The notes beneath the pieces are model-generated. The model did no database searches. It was not told the DNA's origin and worked only from the letters and a program-made list of their open reading frames with translations. Shown one piece after another: positions 47,126 through 59,812 of a stretch of DNA of 64,000 nt. Each line of letters starts with the position of its first letter. Position 1 is the stretch's first letter. Made by a program: the position numbers and the translations under genes. The stretch is taken from NCBI GenBank assembly GCA_015680685.1, contig MNCI01007634.1, forward strand, positions 356,548 to 420,547, written 5' to 3'. This DNA comes from Gnetum montanum. Lineage: Eukaryota > Streptophyta > Gnetopsida > Gnetales > Gnetaceae.

Positions 47126-49355
47126 TTGAATATTTTCTACCATCAAAGGATTCTAACCATCTTCATCATGGCTCCCAAGCATCAAGCTTCACCTCTACCT
47201 CAAAGTCCTTCAAGTAGCTCTCAATCAGCCACTATTGTTTTACATCAAAATAATGTGCTCTCTACTTTTGATTGTGTTCATAGCTTACTTGAGAAGAAGG
47301 GGTTTCAGTATCTTACAACTTCATGGTTATGTGATTTACCTATCTTCCCTATTTTTAAACTTTTCCATTGCAAAGGCATTCTCATGGAATGGTGTGAACA
47401 ATATAGTAGTAAGAAAAGTTCTACTTCCCCATTAGTTTTTGGAGCAATAATAATTCTTCCTTTTGATATTTGAACCTTTGGTTTTCAACAAGGAGAGGAT
47501 CCTTTAATTCCATCAACTTTCTATCCAAAATTTAAATAATTTTTCAAAACTAAGAATTATCTAATTATGTTATTAATTTTTCTCTTGGGAAAAGCCAATT
47601 TGTCCATGGAGATTTCATCAATGAGGTTCACTTTGATTTATGTCTACTCATTTATAGTAAGATTTTGTGTATAAACAAAAATCCCATGTTAATTCTTATT
47701 CTATTTACATACTTCATGAAGCCATAACTGATAGAATTTATGACTAGTCGTTGTCTTGTTTCTCTACATGGTATAATGCCATAACTAAAATTACTGGCGC
47801 CTAGCAAAATCCTATCAAATCTTATACCCTATGTTGTGTACCCTTGTTCATGTGTTTGATCCTAAGTTATGACCATCCAAACAAATTTTTTAGTCATTAC
47901 AATCCCTAATTATGCCCTAAATTTCTTCAAGATGAGAGAGTTATAGGGAGTAAGATTGTGGATGCCAAGAAAGGTCAATTGGCTTTACATCATGCTTAGA
48001 ATTAGGAGGAAATCAATGAGGTATTTTTATGTATTTATTATTTCCTTGTTATTGATTATGTCTTTATTTTATGTATTTGACAATGCAATCTAGGCTACAG
48101 AATGAACTGATTCAAAGTGCCCAATTTGGAGCTACATAAGCTGAAGAAATTCAAGATACTTCAACCTTTGGTACAATTCAATCATAAGAACATATTACAA
48201 TTTCTACTTCCAAGGTATATATATATATATATATAATAACTTATTTTAATGTCTTAATTATTTTTTTTAATAAATTTCTTTCTGTAGAGGCAACATACTA
48301 GGAAAAGTTCTGGTAGTCTAGTAGTTATAAGACAACAAGCCCATCAATAGTCTCAACAAAAACCCCAAAAAACTCAAAAAAGCACAAGAAAAGATAAAGA
48401 AAAGAAACCAGAGGTGAGTTATAATTATTTGAAGGTTTGAATACTTCCATTTTTCTTATATCTCATATGATGTTGATTTTTGTGTTGTAGATGTCTATGG
48501 AGTGATAGTACCTTATCTAAGAGATGGACAGAGATGATGTAGCTGCCACTTTCAAACAAACTCACATTCCACCATCTAGATCACCAAGAATACCTTCTTT
48601 TTCTACTACACCTATAAGAGGTTCCTTTCCATAGGCAGCACTAACACCAGTTCCTAAGTACATTCCAATGGTTCCTTTTTTCTCAATCTTGAGTTCTCTT
48701 TATTCGATGGAATGGATAGTGGCGACTGCTGAAAAAGAACTTGTGCTTATTTGGCATATTAGTCAATGAATTTCTGATAATAAATCATATTCTATTCGTG
48801 AGGGTGTCTACCACTTACAGAAGTCTCAGTCATGCAACTTCAAGGAAAACTATGATTTTATACAGGCTAGAGTTCCATCATCTTTGCATCCAATTCTTGA
48901 GGATGCTCCAAATGTTTTTAAAGATCTAGAGCAACTCTTAAGAGATTTGGAGAGTGAAATGTGCTTTTCTTACCACCTAGAGACTCATGAATGGTTCCTC
49001 CAAATTGAAAATGATTAGTTTTAGGTAAATAAATTTTTTTATTCTTTACTCTTCTCTTTCTCTTGATTTGTTCATAACTCATAATTTAGTCTTGTTTATG
49101 TAGAGGAAAGAGAAGGAATGACAAAAGAATATAGATGATCAATCGATTTAGATAGATATGCTGAAGACCCAACTTAAGAGAAAGAAGGAACTAGTAGCTG
49201 CAACAAGATGTGTGACCAAGTACATTAAACAATTATGTGACAAATTTCCTAAATGTAAGGTAGTGCTTAACAAAAAGGATGCCACTAATGAAGAAAGAGA
49301 AGCACAATTAAAGATAATCAGAAATCTCCTCAACTCGTTTGGTTGTAAAAAATGA
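47126..49355 (+). pseudogene. Five-exon pseudogene of unknown function
   Basis: I infer a spliced gene because one protein reading continues across four GT...AG introns with stops mostly where Gln is plausible. Exon 1 runs ~47167-48020 (MAPKHQASPLPQSPSSSSQS, then CDLPIFPIFKLFHCKG). Introns are 48021-48093, 48215-48287, 48414-48490 and 49025-49103. Exon 3 is Gln/Lys-rich (QQKPQKTQKSTRKDKEKK). Exon 4 has PPSRSPRIPSFSTTPIRGSF, MEWIVATAEKELVLIW and PILEDAPNVFKDLEQLLRDL. Exon 5 ends with a charged helix, LKTQLKRKKELVAATRCV, and stops after GCKK (TGA 49356-49358). Exon 1 is the most decayed. It could be a TE-borne or host gene fragment. No domain recognised. Confidence 0.55.
48215..48235. repeat. 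(TA)n microsatellite
   Basis: A TA dinucleotide run at the start of the second intron of the five-exon pseudogene. Confidence 0.8.
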
Positions 49356-49358
49356 TCA

Positions 49359-50227
49359 CTATTATTTTCTTTACATCTTTCCCATTCTTGCATTTTGCTT
49401 CTTTCCCTTATTCTTCCATTTTTGTATTCTACTTGGATGTACTTCCTCTCACTCCTCTATTACAAAATAAAATAAAATAAAGTGATATTTTTCTTTCATT
49501 TTGGCATTTTTCTTAGATACACTTGTGTTTTACAACAATAATAAAAATAAAAGAATGTTTTTTCTTCCACTTTGGTCCTGAATCATGGTTTGCTCTTATA
49601 CCAAATGTGACATCCCATTCTTGGATGTCATAAAAATACAATCACTTAATTTATTGCATTCATAATTTTCTTGAATAATATAATGGAAATGTCATAATTA
49701 CTTAATAAATGAATTAACTAGTAAATAAATAATTGGCACTATGGAATAAAAAAGAGGAAATGAAAAAATTTTATTAATAAGAGAGAGTATTGTAACACCC
49801 TTTGGGTTATCTTCCCATGCCACTTAAGCTTTAGAGACAATTCGACACTGCCACCATGGTTAGCCTATCCTACCAAATGGGTGATCAATCCCTTCTTTTT
49901 TGACTTCACTCAACTCCCATCACTTGCCTATTTCAACTCTGCAACCCCATGCCAACACAACCTCTAAACCTGACCTTAAATGGCACATGTTAAACCCTTT
50001 CTCAAGGGATACATGAATAATCATAACTCCTCATAATGAGGTTCCCCTTCATTTGAAGGTTAATTACATTGTTTACAACTATTTCCACCCTTAACAAAGA
50101 ATGGGACATCACAATTCTTACATGTAGGTAGTGTGCACATGAAGGAGATATTCAAAAGTGTTTGTACATAACAACCATAAAGCAAGAGGACACCCAGTGG
50201 TTAATAGCTTAGTTTGATAACATCACG
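49359..50227. other. Spacer, no gene
   Basis: AT-rich, with A-rich runs near 49460 and 49540. TGTGACATCCCATTCTTGG at 49607 and TGTAACACCC at 49792 look like possible LTR starts, but I found no matching ends. Confidence 0.35.
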
Positions 50228-53200
50228 ATGTGCATGGAACATACTAAGAGCCTTACATGCTTTTATGTCATAGGCATGGATGAACTAGAACAAGTTCATT
50301 ACCAGCTCTCTAATAATGAAAATGATGATACCAATTGGAAAGAGTTGGAGATCCCTGAGAATTTCAAACAAGAGCCCCTAGATTTAAAAACTCTACCTAT
50401 CGACCTAGAATATGCATTCTTAAAAAATGGTAAATTAGGCATACTTAATATCAAACTTGCTCCCAAGAAAAAGGGAAAACTATTGAAAGTGGTCAATAGA
50501 TGGTGAACAGCCTTTGCTTGGTCATATCTTGAACTCACTGGAATTGATCCATGGATATGCTAGCACCGCACTTATACTAATCCATCCACGAAGCCAAGGA
50601 GGCAACCATAATGGCAATTGAACTCAAAATTAAAGAAAACTGTCAAAGAGGAGATTGAGAAACTCCTTAAGGTAGGGTTCATCTACCTCATTGTGAATAG
50701 CGAGTGAGTTAGCCCACATGTGATAGTGCCAAAGAGAGGTAACAAATGGCAGGTTTGTATTGACTTCAAGCTGTTAAACATGGCAACATTTAAGGATCAT
50801 TTTTCACTATCATTCATTGACCAGGTGTTGGATACCATATCTAGGCATTGCAATTATAGTTTTCTAGATGCTCATAGTGGCTATATCCAAATCCATATTA
50901 CACCAGAAGACTAGGCCAAAATAGCATTCACAAGTCCCTAGGAAGCCTTTGAATATCATAAAATGCCTTTTAGTCTATGCAATGTTCCTACCACTTTCCA
51001 ACATCTGGTCTTAAGCATCTTTCCATAGCAAATTAGTAAAGGAGTGGAAGTCTTTATGGATTACTTCTCCACTTATGGCACTACATTCGAGCAAGCCTTG
51101 GACCACCTTGAGCAAGTACTCAAAAGATGTGTGGAAACAAATCTATGACTTAATTGGCAAAAGAGCCATCTCATGATCCAAGAAGGCATTGTATTGGGAG
51201 ATAGAATTTCACAAGAAGAGATCGAGATAGATCCCAAAAACATAAGGATCATCCAAGGAATTACCCACCAACCAAAAACCATCAAAGATGTTTGATCATT
51301 CCTTGGACACACTAGCTACTATTGGCGATTTATAGAGAATTTCTCTGAGATTGTAAAATTGTTGGCCAGGCTACTAAAGAAAGATGCTTCATTCATCTGT
51401 ACCAAGAAATGCAAAAATGAATTCCAGAGCCTCAAGTAGAAGCTCGTAGAGACTCTAATTCTACAAGCACATGACTAGTCCAGACTATTTCATATAATGA
51501 CAAATGCATCTAATTACACCTTAGGAGCCATCCTTACATAGTTGGATGATATGAAACATCTATATTACATCCACTTCGTAAGTTGAAGCATTGTAGGTGC
51601 ATAGCTAAATTACACCACCATAGAGAAAGAATTGATGATGGTAGGGTATGCTCTGCAAACGTTTAGATACTATTTTCTTGGATATAAAGTGTTTGTGCAC
51701 ACTGATCACAATGCCATCTACTTTTTCATGAACAAGCCAATGGTGAGCCCCCATGTCATACGATGGTTGATGATCTTGTAGGAATTCAATCTTACAATGG
51801 TAGATCAAAAGGGAACTAAGAATGTGGTCACTAATCACTTGTCTCAATTATGATGGAATAACAAAGAGAAGGAGAGTCCACTCTCTGACCAATTTCCTAA
51901 TAAAATCCTTTTTGCTAATGCAATAAATGAACAAGTGCCCATGGAACCAAAATGGTATGATGGAATCCTCACTTATCTTCTCACTTAATAGATGCCATAC
52001 TATGTGGACTATAGGAAGAAACAACAATTTCTTCATTAGGCCAAATGCTTCATGGAAATCAACGGGCACCTTTACAAGGTGTACACTCATGGCCTAGTTC
52101 ATTGGTGTGTACCTAATGCTAATCAACTACGTGTTCTCCAAGATGCTCATAAGGGTCCTTGCGGGGGCCACTATGCAGGGAGATGAACATTCATAAAAAT
52201 CCTATTAGTAGGATACTATTTTCCCATAATCTTTAGGGATTTCCACCAGTTTGTCTAATCCTATGAATGTTGTCAATGAGATGGTGGGATAACTACATGA
52301 ATGGAGAGTCCTCAATAGTGGATTCAACCACTTGAACCCTTTGACATATGGAGCATTAACTTCATGGGTCCCATCACACTAATGTCAAATAGAAAGGCAT
52401 ATATAATTATCATCATTAATTACTATACCAAATGGATAGAAGCAATAGCTATCATCGACTATACATCATTCATTACTACTCAACTTGTACAACAAAATGT
52501 TGTGAATGGGTTTTGGGTGCCACATGCACTAATTTCTGATAACAAAACCCATTTTATAGGTGCTACTTTTTAGAAACTTATGCAATGCTTAAGGGTTGAA
52601 CAAAAATTAACACCTTACCACCCCTAAGCCAACAATCAAGCAGATGTTACCAATAGGAAGATCACAAAGATCCTAATGAAAACTATTAGCAAATATAGAA
52701 GAGACTGAAGCACAAAATTAAATGATGTCCTTTGGGCCTACCACTTAACATGTAAACTTCCTATAGGCTACTCTCCCTATGATTTGGTATACAAAAAAAT
52801 TCCAACATTCCCAATTCAGTCCGAGCTCCATACACTCTCAACAAGCTATGACCTAGACCTTGATCTAAGCCTGGCATAAAAAGAATGACTAATCAACCTA
52901 AATGTGCTAGAAAAAAATCAATTAGTAGCCCTGTCGTTGAATGAAGTGCATATGACATTCAACAAACAACATCATGACCTTAGAATATGAAAAAAGAAAT
53001 TTCAACCGAGAGATAAGGTTCTCTATTAGAACCCCACAAATGTCCTTAAAAAACCAAATTTCAAACATTGTGGGAGGGGCCTTATATAATTGATGAAACC
53101 ATAGCTTTTGGGGCCATGATCATATACCAACTTAAAATCCCAAACAAGAAGTAGTTGGTTAACATTCAGTAGATAAAGCCTATGCATGAGCCCAAGCAAC

Positions 53201-53260
53201 CCAATGCAATAAATACCTCAATAGATGGACAACCATGCTTAATTTTTCAGATCTCCTCCT
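50228..53260 (+). pseudogene. Athila-like gypsy pol: RT, RNase H, integrase
   Basis: A different gypsy lineage. N-terminal linker LDLKTLPIDLEYAFL, then RT with KRGNKWQVCIDFKLLN and the Athila-type run FDYF-region: the active site reads FMDY (second Asp changed to Tyr, 51062-51064). VETNL, NWQKSHLMIQEGIVLG and IDPKNIRII follow. RNase H has YTLGAILT and VFVHTDHNAIYFF. Integrase has a zinc-finger region (GPCGGHYAG; YECCQ), first Asp changed to Asn (INFMGPI), second Asp kept (ISDNKTHF), Glu changed to Asp (NNQADVTN). Near the end FGAMIYQLKIPNKK matches the C-terminal domain. At least twenty stops. There is only one RNase H, unlike the Tat copies. Gag and LTRs are not identified. Confidence 0.85.
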
Positions 53261-55254
53261 TCCAACTCAGTCATGGGGGAGATGGCCATCCATGCTAATC
53301 ACATACATGGCTCCTTATTTTTTCTTCTTCTTTTTTGTTTTACTTTTTTTTTTATTTTAAAATTTTTTTCTATTTTACACCATTTTTTGTTTTACACCAT
53401 CATTAGTACATTTAAATTTTTCTTAAATATTTTACACTTTCTTATATAAGTTACTTTATTTTTATGTGATGTTCTAACTTTTGTTAATAAATGTGCTTTG
53501 TGCTAACAGGACATAGTAGTGTTGTAGCTATTTCTAATGGTGGTTTGTGCTTAATGTTTTGTTTTCTAACGTCTAGTTTCTATTTTTAAATTTTTGTACT
53601 AATGGCTAAGACATAATTTATTTTCATGAAACAAGCAATGATTCCACGTCATCCACCCATCCATTAACTCTATGGTTTTTCTTTTTTTGGAAGTATGATG
53701 TCCCTTTCATTAATTAAACTTTTAATAAATTTATGACCTTGGTAGTTTCTATAATTAGAAAGGATTCAAAGGTTTGCATAGGGTGTGACTTCAAGGGGAT
53801 TCAATATTCTTTGTACTCTTCTACTTACTTGGGTGCATGAGTGTTTTCATAGATTTCTTACCATTCCGTGTCAACCAATAATAGGAAGTTGAATAAGTCT
53901 TTGCATGGTTTGGTTCCCATCCAAAAGAGAAAAAAAAAAAGAAACAGAAAAAAAAATAAAACAAAGAAAATAATATGATGGAAATTCAAAGCACATCCCT
54001 TAGACAAATAAATGGGCTAGAAGCATTGGTTATGGGACTAGAAAGACATGTTATCCATGACTAAAGGTCCCCTCTAACTAAGGCCCTCTCTCACTTCCTA
54101 CTTGTTTTTTCTTCTCTTTAATGAATAGTGGTTGTTTTGTGGAAGCACTCTCGTGTCTCAAGGAGATGGATTAGTCTTGGAGTGACAATGTGAAGTCACT
54201 GAAAGTGGTTGATCTTGGTATGGACTAAGGATAGACCTTCTTAGGTCATTTAAACACAAATCCACAAGGGACTTCTTATGACCTCAATTTGGAACTCCAT
54301 TCCACACTCTTCATCATTCATCCATGCTGCCCATAACTCACCTCACTATCGATTTCCATGTTCTTGTTCGATGTCTTTGTATGACATAATTGAATTCTTT
54401 GGTAGAATCTTCTGGGTTTTGGTCCTTAACTTTTATAAACCATTAATCACCTATGAGGCCCACAAACTCCTTAGGTTGAGGTTATGCATGGGCAAACAGG
54501 GTATGTTCCTACTATGGGGAGGACCCAATTGCATATCTCTTTGTTGGATTCATTAAGCAACTTATCCTTAGATATTATTGCAATTAGAATCTTTTGTGCA
54601 TGCATCTTCTACATCCAACTACATGCTCCTTTATCTATTTTCTTTAATTCACACATTCTCCATCAAATTTTTAAATTTTTGAGCTTTCAAAGACCCTCTT
54701 CAATGATTTCACCATATTCTTAACTTTTCTGGGACTCCATGGACCCTAAATTCATTCAAAAATTCCTTGTATTTTTTGAAATATTCAATTTTGAAAATTT
54801 TATCTATAGAACTTGTAAACAAGGCCCCATCAACAAAGCCCATGCATATACAAGGCCCCATATATGTGGCTCCATTGACACAGTGCAAAAATACTATATA
54901 TATGTGTGACCCTCCTTAGAAACTTTCACATTTTCTCATAAGTGCCAAAGAAGTTTTTGCAATTTTTAGAGCCTAAAACCTTCCAAAGCCCATAGCTTCC
55001 TAACCATTTTTCTGAATCACTCCATTCTTTGACCATGTAGCTCCCAAAGGTAAGCTCTTAGTCATGGGGACCACAAATGTGCCATTTTTCTAACTCCCAC
55101 AAAGGTTTAACTAAGAAATCAACATTTAAACACAAAATTACAGAAGTTAAACCCTTCCAACAAGCTTTGGTGACACTTATAATAAAAATTAATTAATAAA
55201 ATAATCAATCTATCATGGTCCAACCATAGCCAAGTGTAACTAATTAATGAGATA
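53261..55254. other. Downstream of Athila-like pol; low-complexity, no firm gene
   Basis: A purine tract-like TCATGGGGGAGATGG at ~53271 is followed by a T-rich stretch (53320-53400) and an A-rich stretch (53925-53970). GGCCCCAT motifs occur at 54822-54870. ORFs at 54278-54723 have no recognisable domain. Confidence 0.4.
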
Positions 55255-58181
55255 ATGTATCCAAATATTCTAAGTTACACATTATATCTACTAATCCACA
55301 GATGTGTTGTGACTATAGATGGCACCAAAAGGCAAACACATGTAGGAAGGAGGACCATCTCAACCAAGGGAGAAATGGCCAAGAATGGAAAGGGGCAAAG
55401 AATAGGCCAGGAAGAACTAGTTGCATCCCATGCCATAGGCCCTCTTAGGGAAGAGGCTGACATGGAATCTATTCATCAGATTCCAAAACAAGTGGCAACA
55501 ACAAAACATTCCTACCTGGATGAGGCACCAACTCAACAAGAAAACCTTAAGGTGACCTTGATGGAGGCTTTCCTAAACCAAATTAGATCAAGGAAGGTCT
55601 AGAAGATAGTGCTCTAGGAGTTGAACTTTGGCTCTTTCTTGGAGCAAGCACCTAAAGAGGTATAGGACCAACTAAAGGCCTCTCCCATGTGGCCAATTAT
55701 CACTTCTAGCAATCAGTGATATATGGGAGAGATGTTCTTCTTTTGGAACAATAGGAAATCCAGTTCAATGGTCAAGATAAAGGACATTTCAGTGTCCTAC
55801 TTGGTGGAAGCCATTGTAGAGGCACTTGGGCTACCTAAAACTAGGATGAATCTCATCAAGATTCTGATGTAGACGGAACCTAATATCAAAAAGAAATGGA
55901 TTTAGCAATGCTATGGTATCAGCCTCAAATGAGTACAACACACACATACTAGTAGAAAGAATCCACTCTAAGATTGTGGCCTTTCACCTAAATCCCATGG
56001 TGAGGCCAAGCAAAATCACTACCTTTTCTTCCTGTGCATGTGCTTCTCTGAGTGGAAGATTCCTAATCAACCTTCCATAGTTGATCTATCTAAAGATAAA
56101 CAAGCAGTTCAAGGAGAATGAACGTGGAAGGGAGGCACTCCCTTTTCCATTCCTCATCAAAAAACTATGTTAGAGAGGAGGAATAGTCCACTACACTAAT
56201 GATGTTATCTATCACACTTTGACCGCTAATTGGGTGAAGATGATTAAGGAAAAAATACCTACAACAAAAATCCAAAAAGAGGAGCAATAGCCACTACCTC
56301 CACCTACCACTCAAAAAATTATGTTAGATGTCACTGCAACATCCCAATAGCTACATGAGTATTGAGAATGGCTCTTGAGTGACCAAGAGTAACAACCAAG
56401 CATGAGTGGTGGAAACCCATCTATGTACTAGCCAATGATGAGTCACCTGAATGAGATGGCCTAAGCAGTTAGCATGATGGGGGAAGGTGGATCCATTTTC
56501 TTTACCCAACAAATGCAATTGTCTATGAGGTAAAATCCTAGTGCTAGAGAGGTAACAGTATCTATCTTTAAATAGTAGTAACTCCTAGAGATTTTTGGGA
56601 ACACTATGACATTCTTGGTGTTCTTGGAGGAGGACGAGGACACAAAAGTACTAGTGATGTAGCACCAAATGTAAGAAATAGTAGCAAAGGTGGTTGCTAA
56701 CAAAATCACTAAAATCCTCAATACAACTATGGCATCTATACCAGACATCACTACACTTAAAGATGTATAGACATCTTTAGGGATCATAAGTAGTAGATTA
56801 AGCATAGCATAGCATGAACAACTGTTGGACCAACTGGTAGGAACCAAGCAACTACTTCTAAATGTCTTTGACCTTTTGGATAATATCACTGCAAACCATT
56901 TGAAGATGCTAAAGGCAAGGGGGAAAGTATTATATTGGAGGGACAACTCAAAATATCCAAGGAGCTAAATGAATGCTTGGCTATAGAGGTTACTAAATTG
57001 ATAACCCAGATTTCCAACCTTGCATTTCTCAACCTAGCATTAACAAGATATGAAGCTCTTGAACAACTTCACATAGGTTGAAATGGTTTGAGGGTCCAAT
57101 GAAGATAGTGGTGTTCTACTGATCCTTAGCAGAGGCCACCTAGCATAAAATTTAGAAAGCCTTAGATTTGACCCACCAAGAGAATGTGTAGCTGACCACA
57201 GAAAATCATTGCCTATGAAACATTGATGTGCATAAATAATAGTTGACTGATTATATCCATCAATAGTGGGAGCAACTAGCCAAAGAAAACATAGAGTTAA
57301 GAAGATCGGTATTTGAAAATAGAAACCTCTCTATGGAGGAGGTCTATGCCCTTCACCAAAATACTGCAATAGAGGTAGTCACCTATAAATCATAGGCTCT
57401 CAAATTTAAGAGAGTAAAGGATCACTATAGAGACCAGGTTAGCCTACAAAAAGAAGTAAATGAGAAACATATTCAAGTGGCAAAGGCAAAGGTAAATGAG
57501 ATCCTCCAGCAACTCCAATAAGGATGCAAATTATGGCAACCCATCATTGATGAGATTGATCAATACAATAAAGCAAAAATTCACCTAAAGGAGTTGTAGA
57601 TAGAGGAAATGATTGAATATATGGAGCTCACCAATCTCCAATAAGCAAACCTGGCTATGTTAATTGTCGAACAGTTGTAGTCAGAACTGGAAAAGCAAGT
57701 GGCCAGGTTGTACTTGTTGTATGAGGTCAAGTTCAAGAATCACAAAGACATCAAGAAAAAGTTTGCAAAGGCAAACACTAAACTTGAGGTTCTCAAGGGT
57801 AAATATACTAATTAGAGATCCACTACCAATGGCCTGTCTAAAAGAATGAATGATTACTAGGAGCTGCAAAATGTAGTTAAGGTGTTTAATGTCAAACATA
57901 AACAATTCACTACCTAGTTTGTCAATGTCAAGGAGCTATTTCCAATAATGTCCTATATGTGGGATATACCCATTCTAGCCCACATTGGTGATGCCATGTG
58001 GATTCTGAATGATCTCCGAAGCAAGGAGGAGAATATGAAGGCATTACTAGATGCCTTTCACCTTCCACTGAAGGTAGCAACCGTAGTAAGATAGCCATAG
58101 CTACCTCAGCCATCGTGCAAGCCCAAAGTTGATGAAGGTCATTCAAAAGTTTAGGAGCCTCCATCACCTAGGATTGTTTGA
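55255..58181 (+). pseudogene. Long decayed ORF, possible plant-transposon protein with C-terminal coiled coil
   Basis: The first 115 codons are open (55255-55602; KGEMAKNGKGQRIGQEELV). The reading continues with frameshifts and TAG/TAA stops to TGA 58179-58181, about 950 codons in all. A middle segment, REALPFPFLIKKLC followed by GGIVHY, resembles the 'putative plant transposon protein' domain of plant repeats; this is a resemblance only. From ~56940 to 57900 the translation is rich in Glu, Lys, Gln and Leu with heptad-like spacing (LQKEVNEKHIQVAKAKVNEI; YLLYEVKFKNHKDIKKKF), suggesting a long coiled coil. The end is Pro-rich (EPPSPRIV). It lies between Athila-like pol and a Tat-type LTR, so it may be an accessory ORF of either or an independent insertion. 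Confidence 0.5.
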
Positions 58182-58399
58182 TCTTTTCAACCACCTGCAT
58201 TTCATTAAAGGATGTGTTGTCCATTTTAAGTAGTCATGTAATGGTGTTCAATTTTGTGTCATGAACACCACAAATTTTTTAATGATGTCAATCTTTACAC
58301 TTAGGCACTTAGTTTTGTTGTCAGTTTTGTTATGTCAATTTTTTATATCAAGAGTCAATGAATAATCCCATACCTTTCAAATTTTGTAAAGAAACTCAA

Positions 58400-58620
58400 G
58401 GATGAGTTTTCATTTAGTCGTGGGGCTATGATGAAGCATCATAATGTCATATTAATGGGCCACTATTGACATGGCCTCATCAATGGGTTCCCATTGATGT
58501 GGCCCCATCAACATGATGTTGCCCCATTGATGAGGCCGTGTTGACATAGCATTTTTTGTGTTTATGAGGCCCCATCGATGCAGCTCCACAATAAAGTCTA
58601 TTAATACATGCTCACCCATC
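58400..58620. repeat. GGCCCCATTGATG-type motif cluster
   Basis: Repeated variants on both strands of GGCCCCATCAATG: GGCCTCATCAATGGG, CCATTGATGTGGCCCC, CCCCATTGATGAGGCC, GGCCCCATCGATG. A smaller cluster is at 54822-54885. These form short inverted repeats around CATTGATG/CATCAATG. Confidence 0.6.
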
Positions 58621-59799
58621 ATGTTTATGGGGATGTCTTATCATATTTGTAGCAAAGCTCTTACAATTTTGTCATTTAAGAGTTAGAGTATTTTTCTTAG
58701 GGCCCATAGTGGGAATCAGAAAGTGTACAAATACTTATTTGAGCACTGATGGATGAGCCTTTTTTATCAAACCTTGCAACACTTGGAATAGATTAATGAT
58801 TTATTTTTGCATTTACTATTTTCATTAATTATGCAATTAATTAAGATAATTAAGACTTAAATTAATTAACTAATTAAGATAAATAGATTAAACATATAAG
58901 TACAACCACTTCAAGCATAACGTACAATGCTTGGTAATCCCAACAGCACTTAACACTTGGTAACCCAGCTATCTTGTATGCATTCATGATGTGTACAGAA
59001 AGTGGAACTGAATGCTTATGTTAGGATAGTTAGTTATTAATTAGAAATTAAATTAGTTAAATTGGTTAATAAATTGAGACTCAACTTGTTATCAATCATA
59101 GGTGAATAAAATATAAAATAATAAAAATCATGTGCCCCAATTACACTTAACCATACAACTAAGCTTCACAAGTATAGTCGGGAAGACAACAATCATCATG
59201 GTTAGATTTCACCTCCTAGAACCAATGTACTTACAAACTTAAGCTTTGCATAATTTGAATAGATTTCACATGCATGCTTGTAAGTCATATGGTTGGGCGT
59301 AGGGTATAACTGCTACTCATCACCCTGCAAGTTCATTGAGTGTAACGCAACTCATTCAATGGGAAAACTATATCAAACTAGCCTTGGCACTGAAACCCAA
59401 TGAAGGTTTCACCCCACAAAAAAAAACTAAATGGAAAAGCAAATTTCCAAAAAGCTAAATGACTTATGAAGTATCAAAGCCCAATAACCAAGGAAATATT
59501 GAAGCAAAGTGATTGGATCCTCAAATGCATTTGTTGAGTGACCAACACTTCAAAACATATCATTGTCACACTATAGCCATGATGTCAATACTTGGAATGC
59601 ATTGTTAGCCTCCATGACCAACTCTCTAATGACCTCACTACCATCATCTCATCATAGCCTTATCTCATCATCACAAGCACTCTTTGACATGGTTCAACAT
59701 GACTGAATAATGCGTAAAGAGGGAACATCAATGGTGAACCTACAATGGTGTTTTTTATTCTTTATTGATGCCTCTTGGGTTAATCCTATGGACACCAAC
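58621..59799. other. AT-rich spacer, no gene
   Basis: TTAATTAATTAAG-like stretches near 58830-58870 and 59030-59080. No coding homology seen. Confidence 0.4.
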
Positions 59800-59812
59800 A
59801 AAGAGAGGCCAA

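Noticed and set aside
53925-53970. A-rich tract as the poly(A) tail of a LINE or retrogene
   Set aside because: It is an interrupted A/G mix with no target duplication or coding sequence upstream that I can identify.
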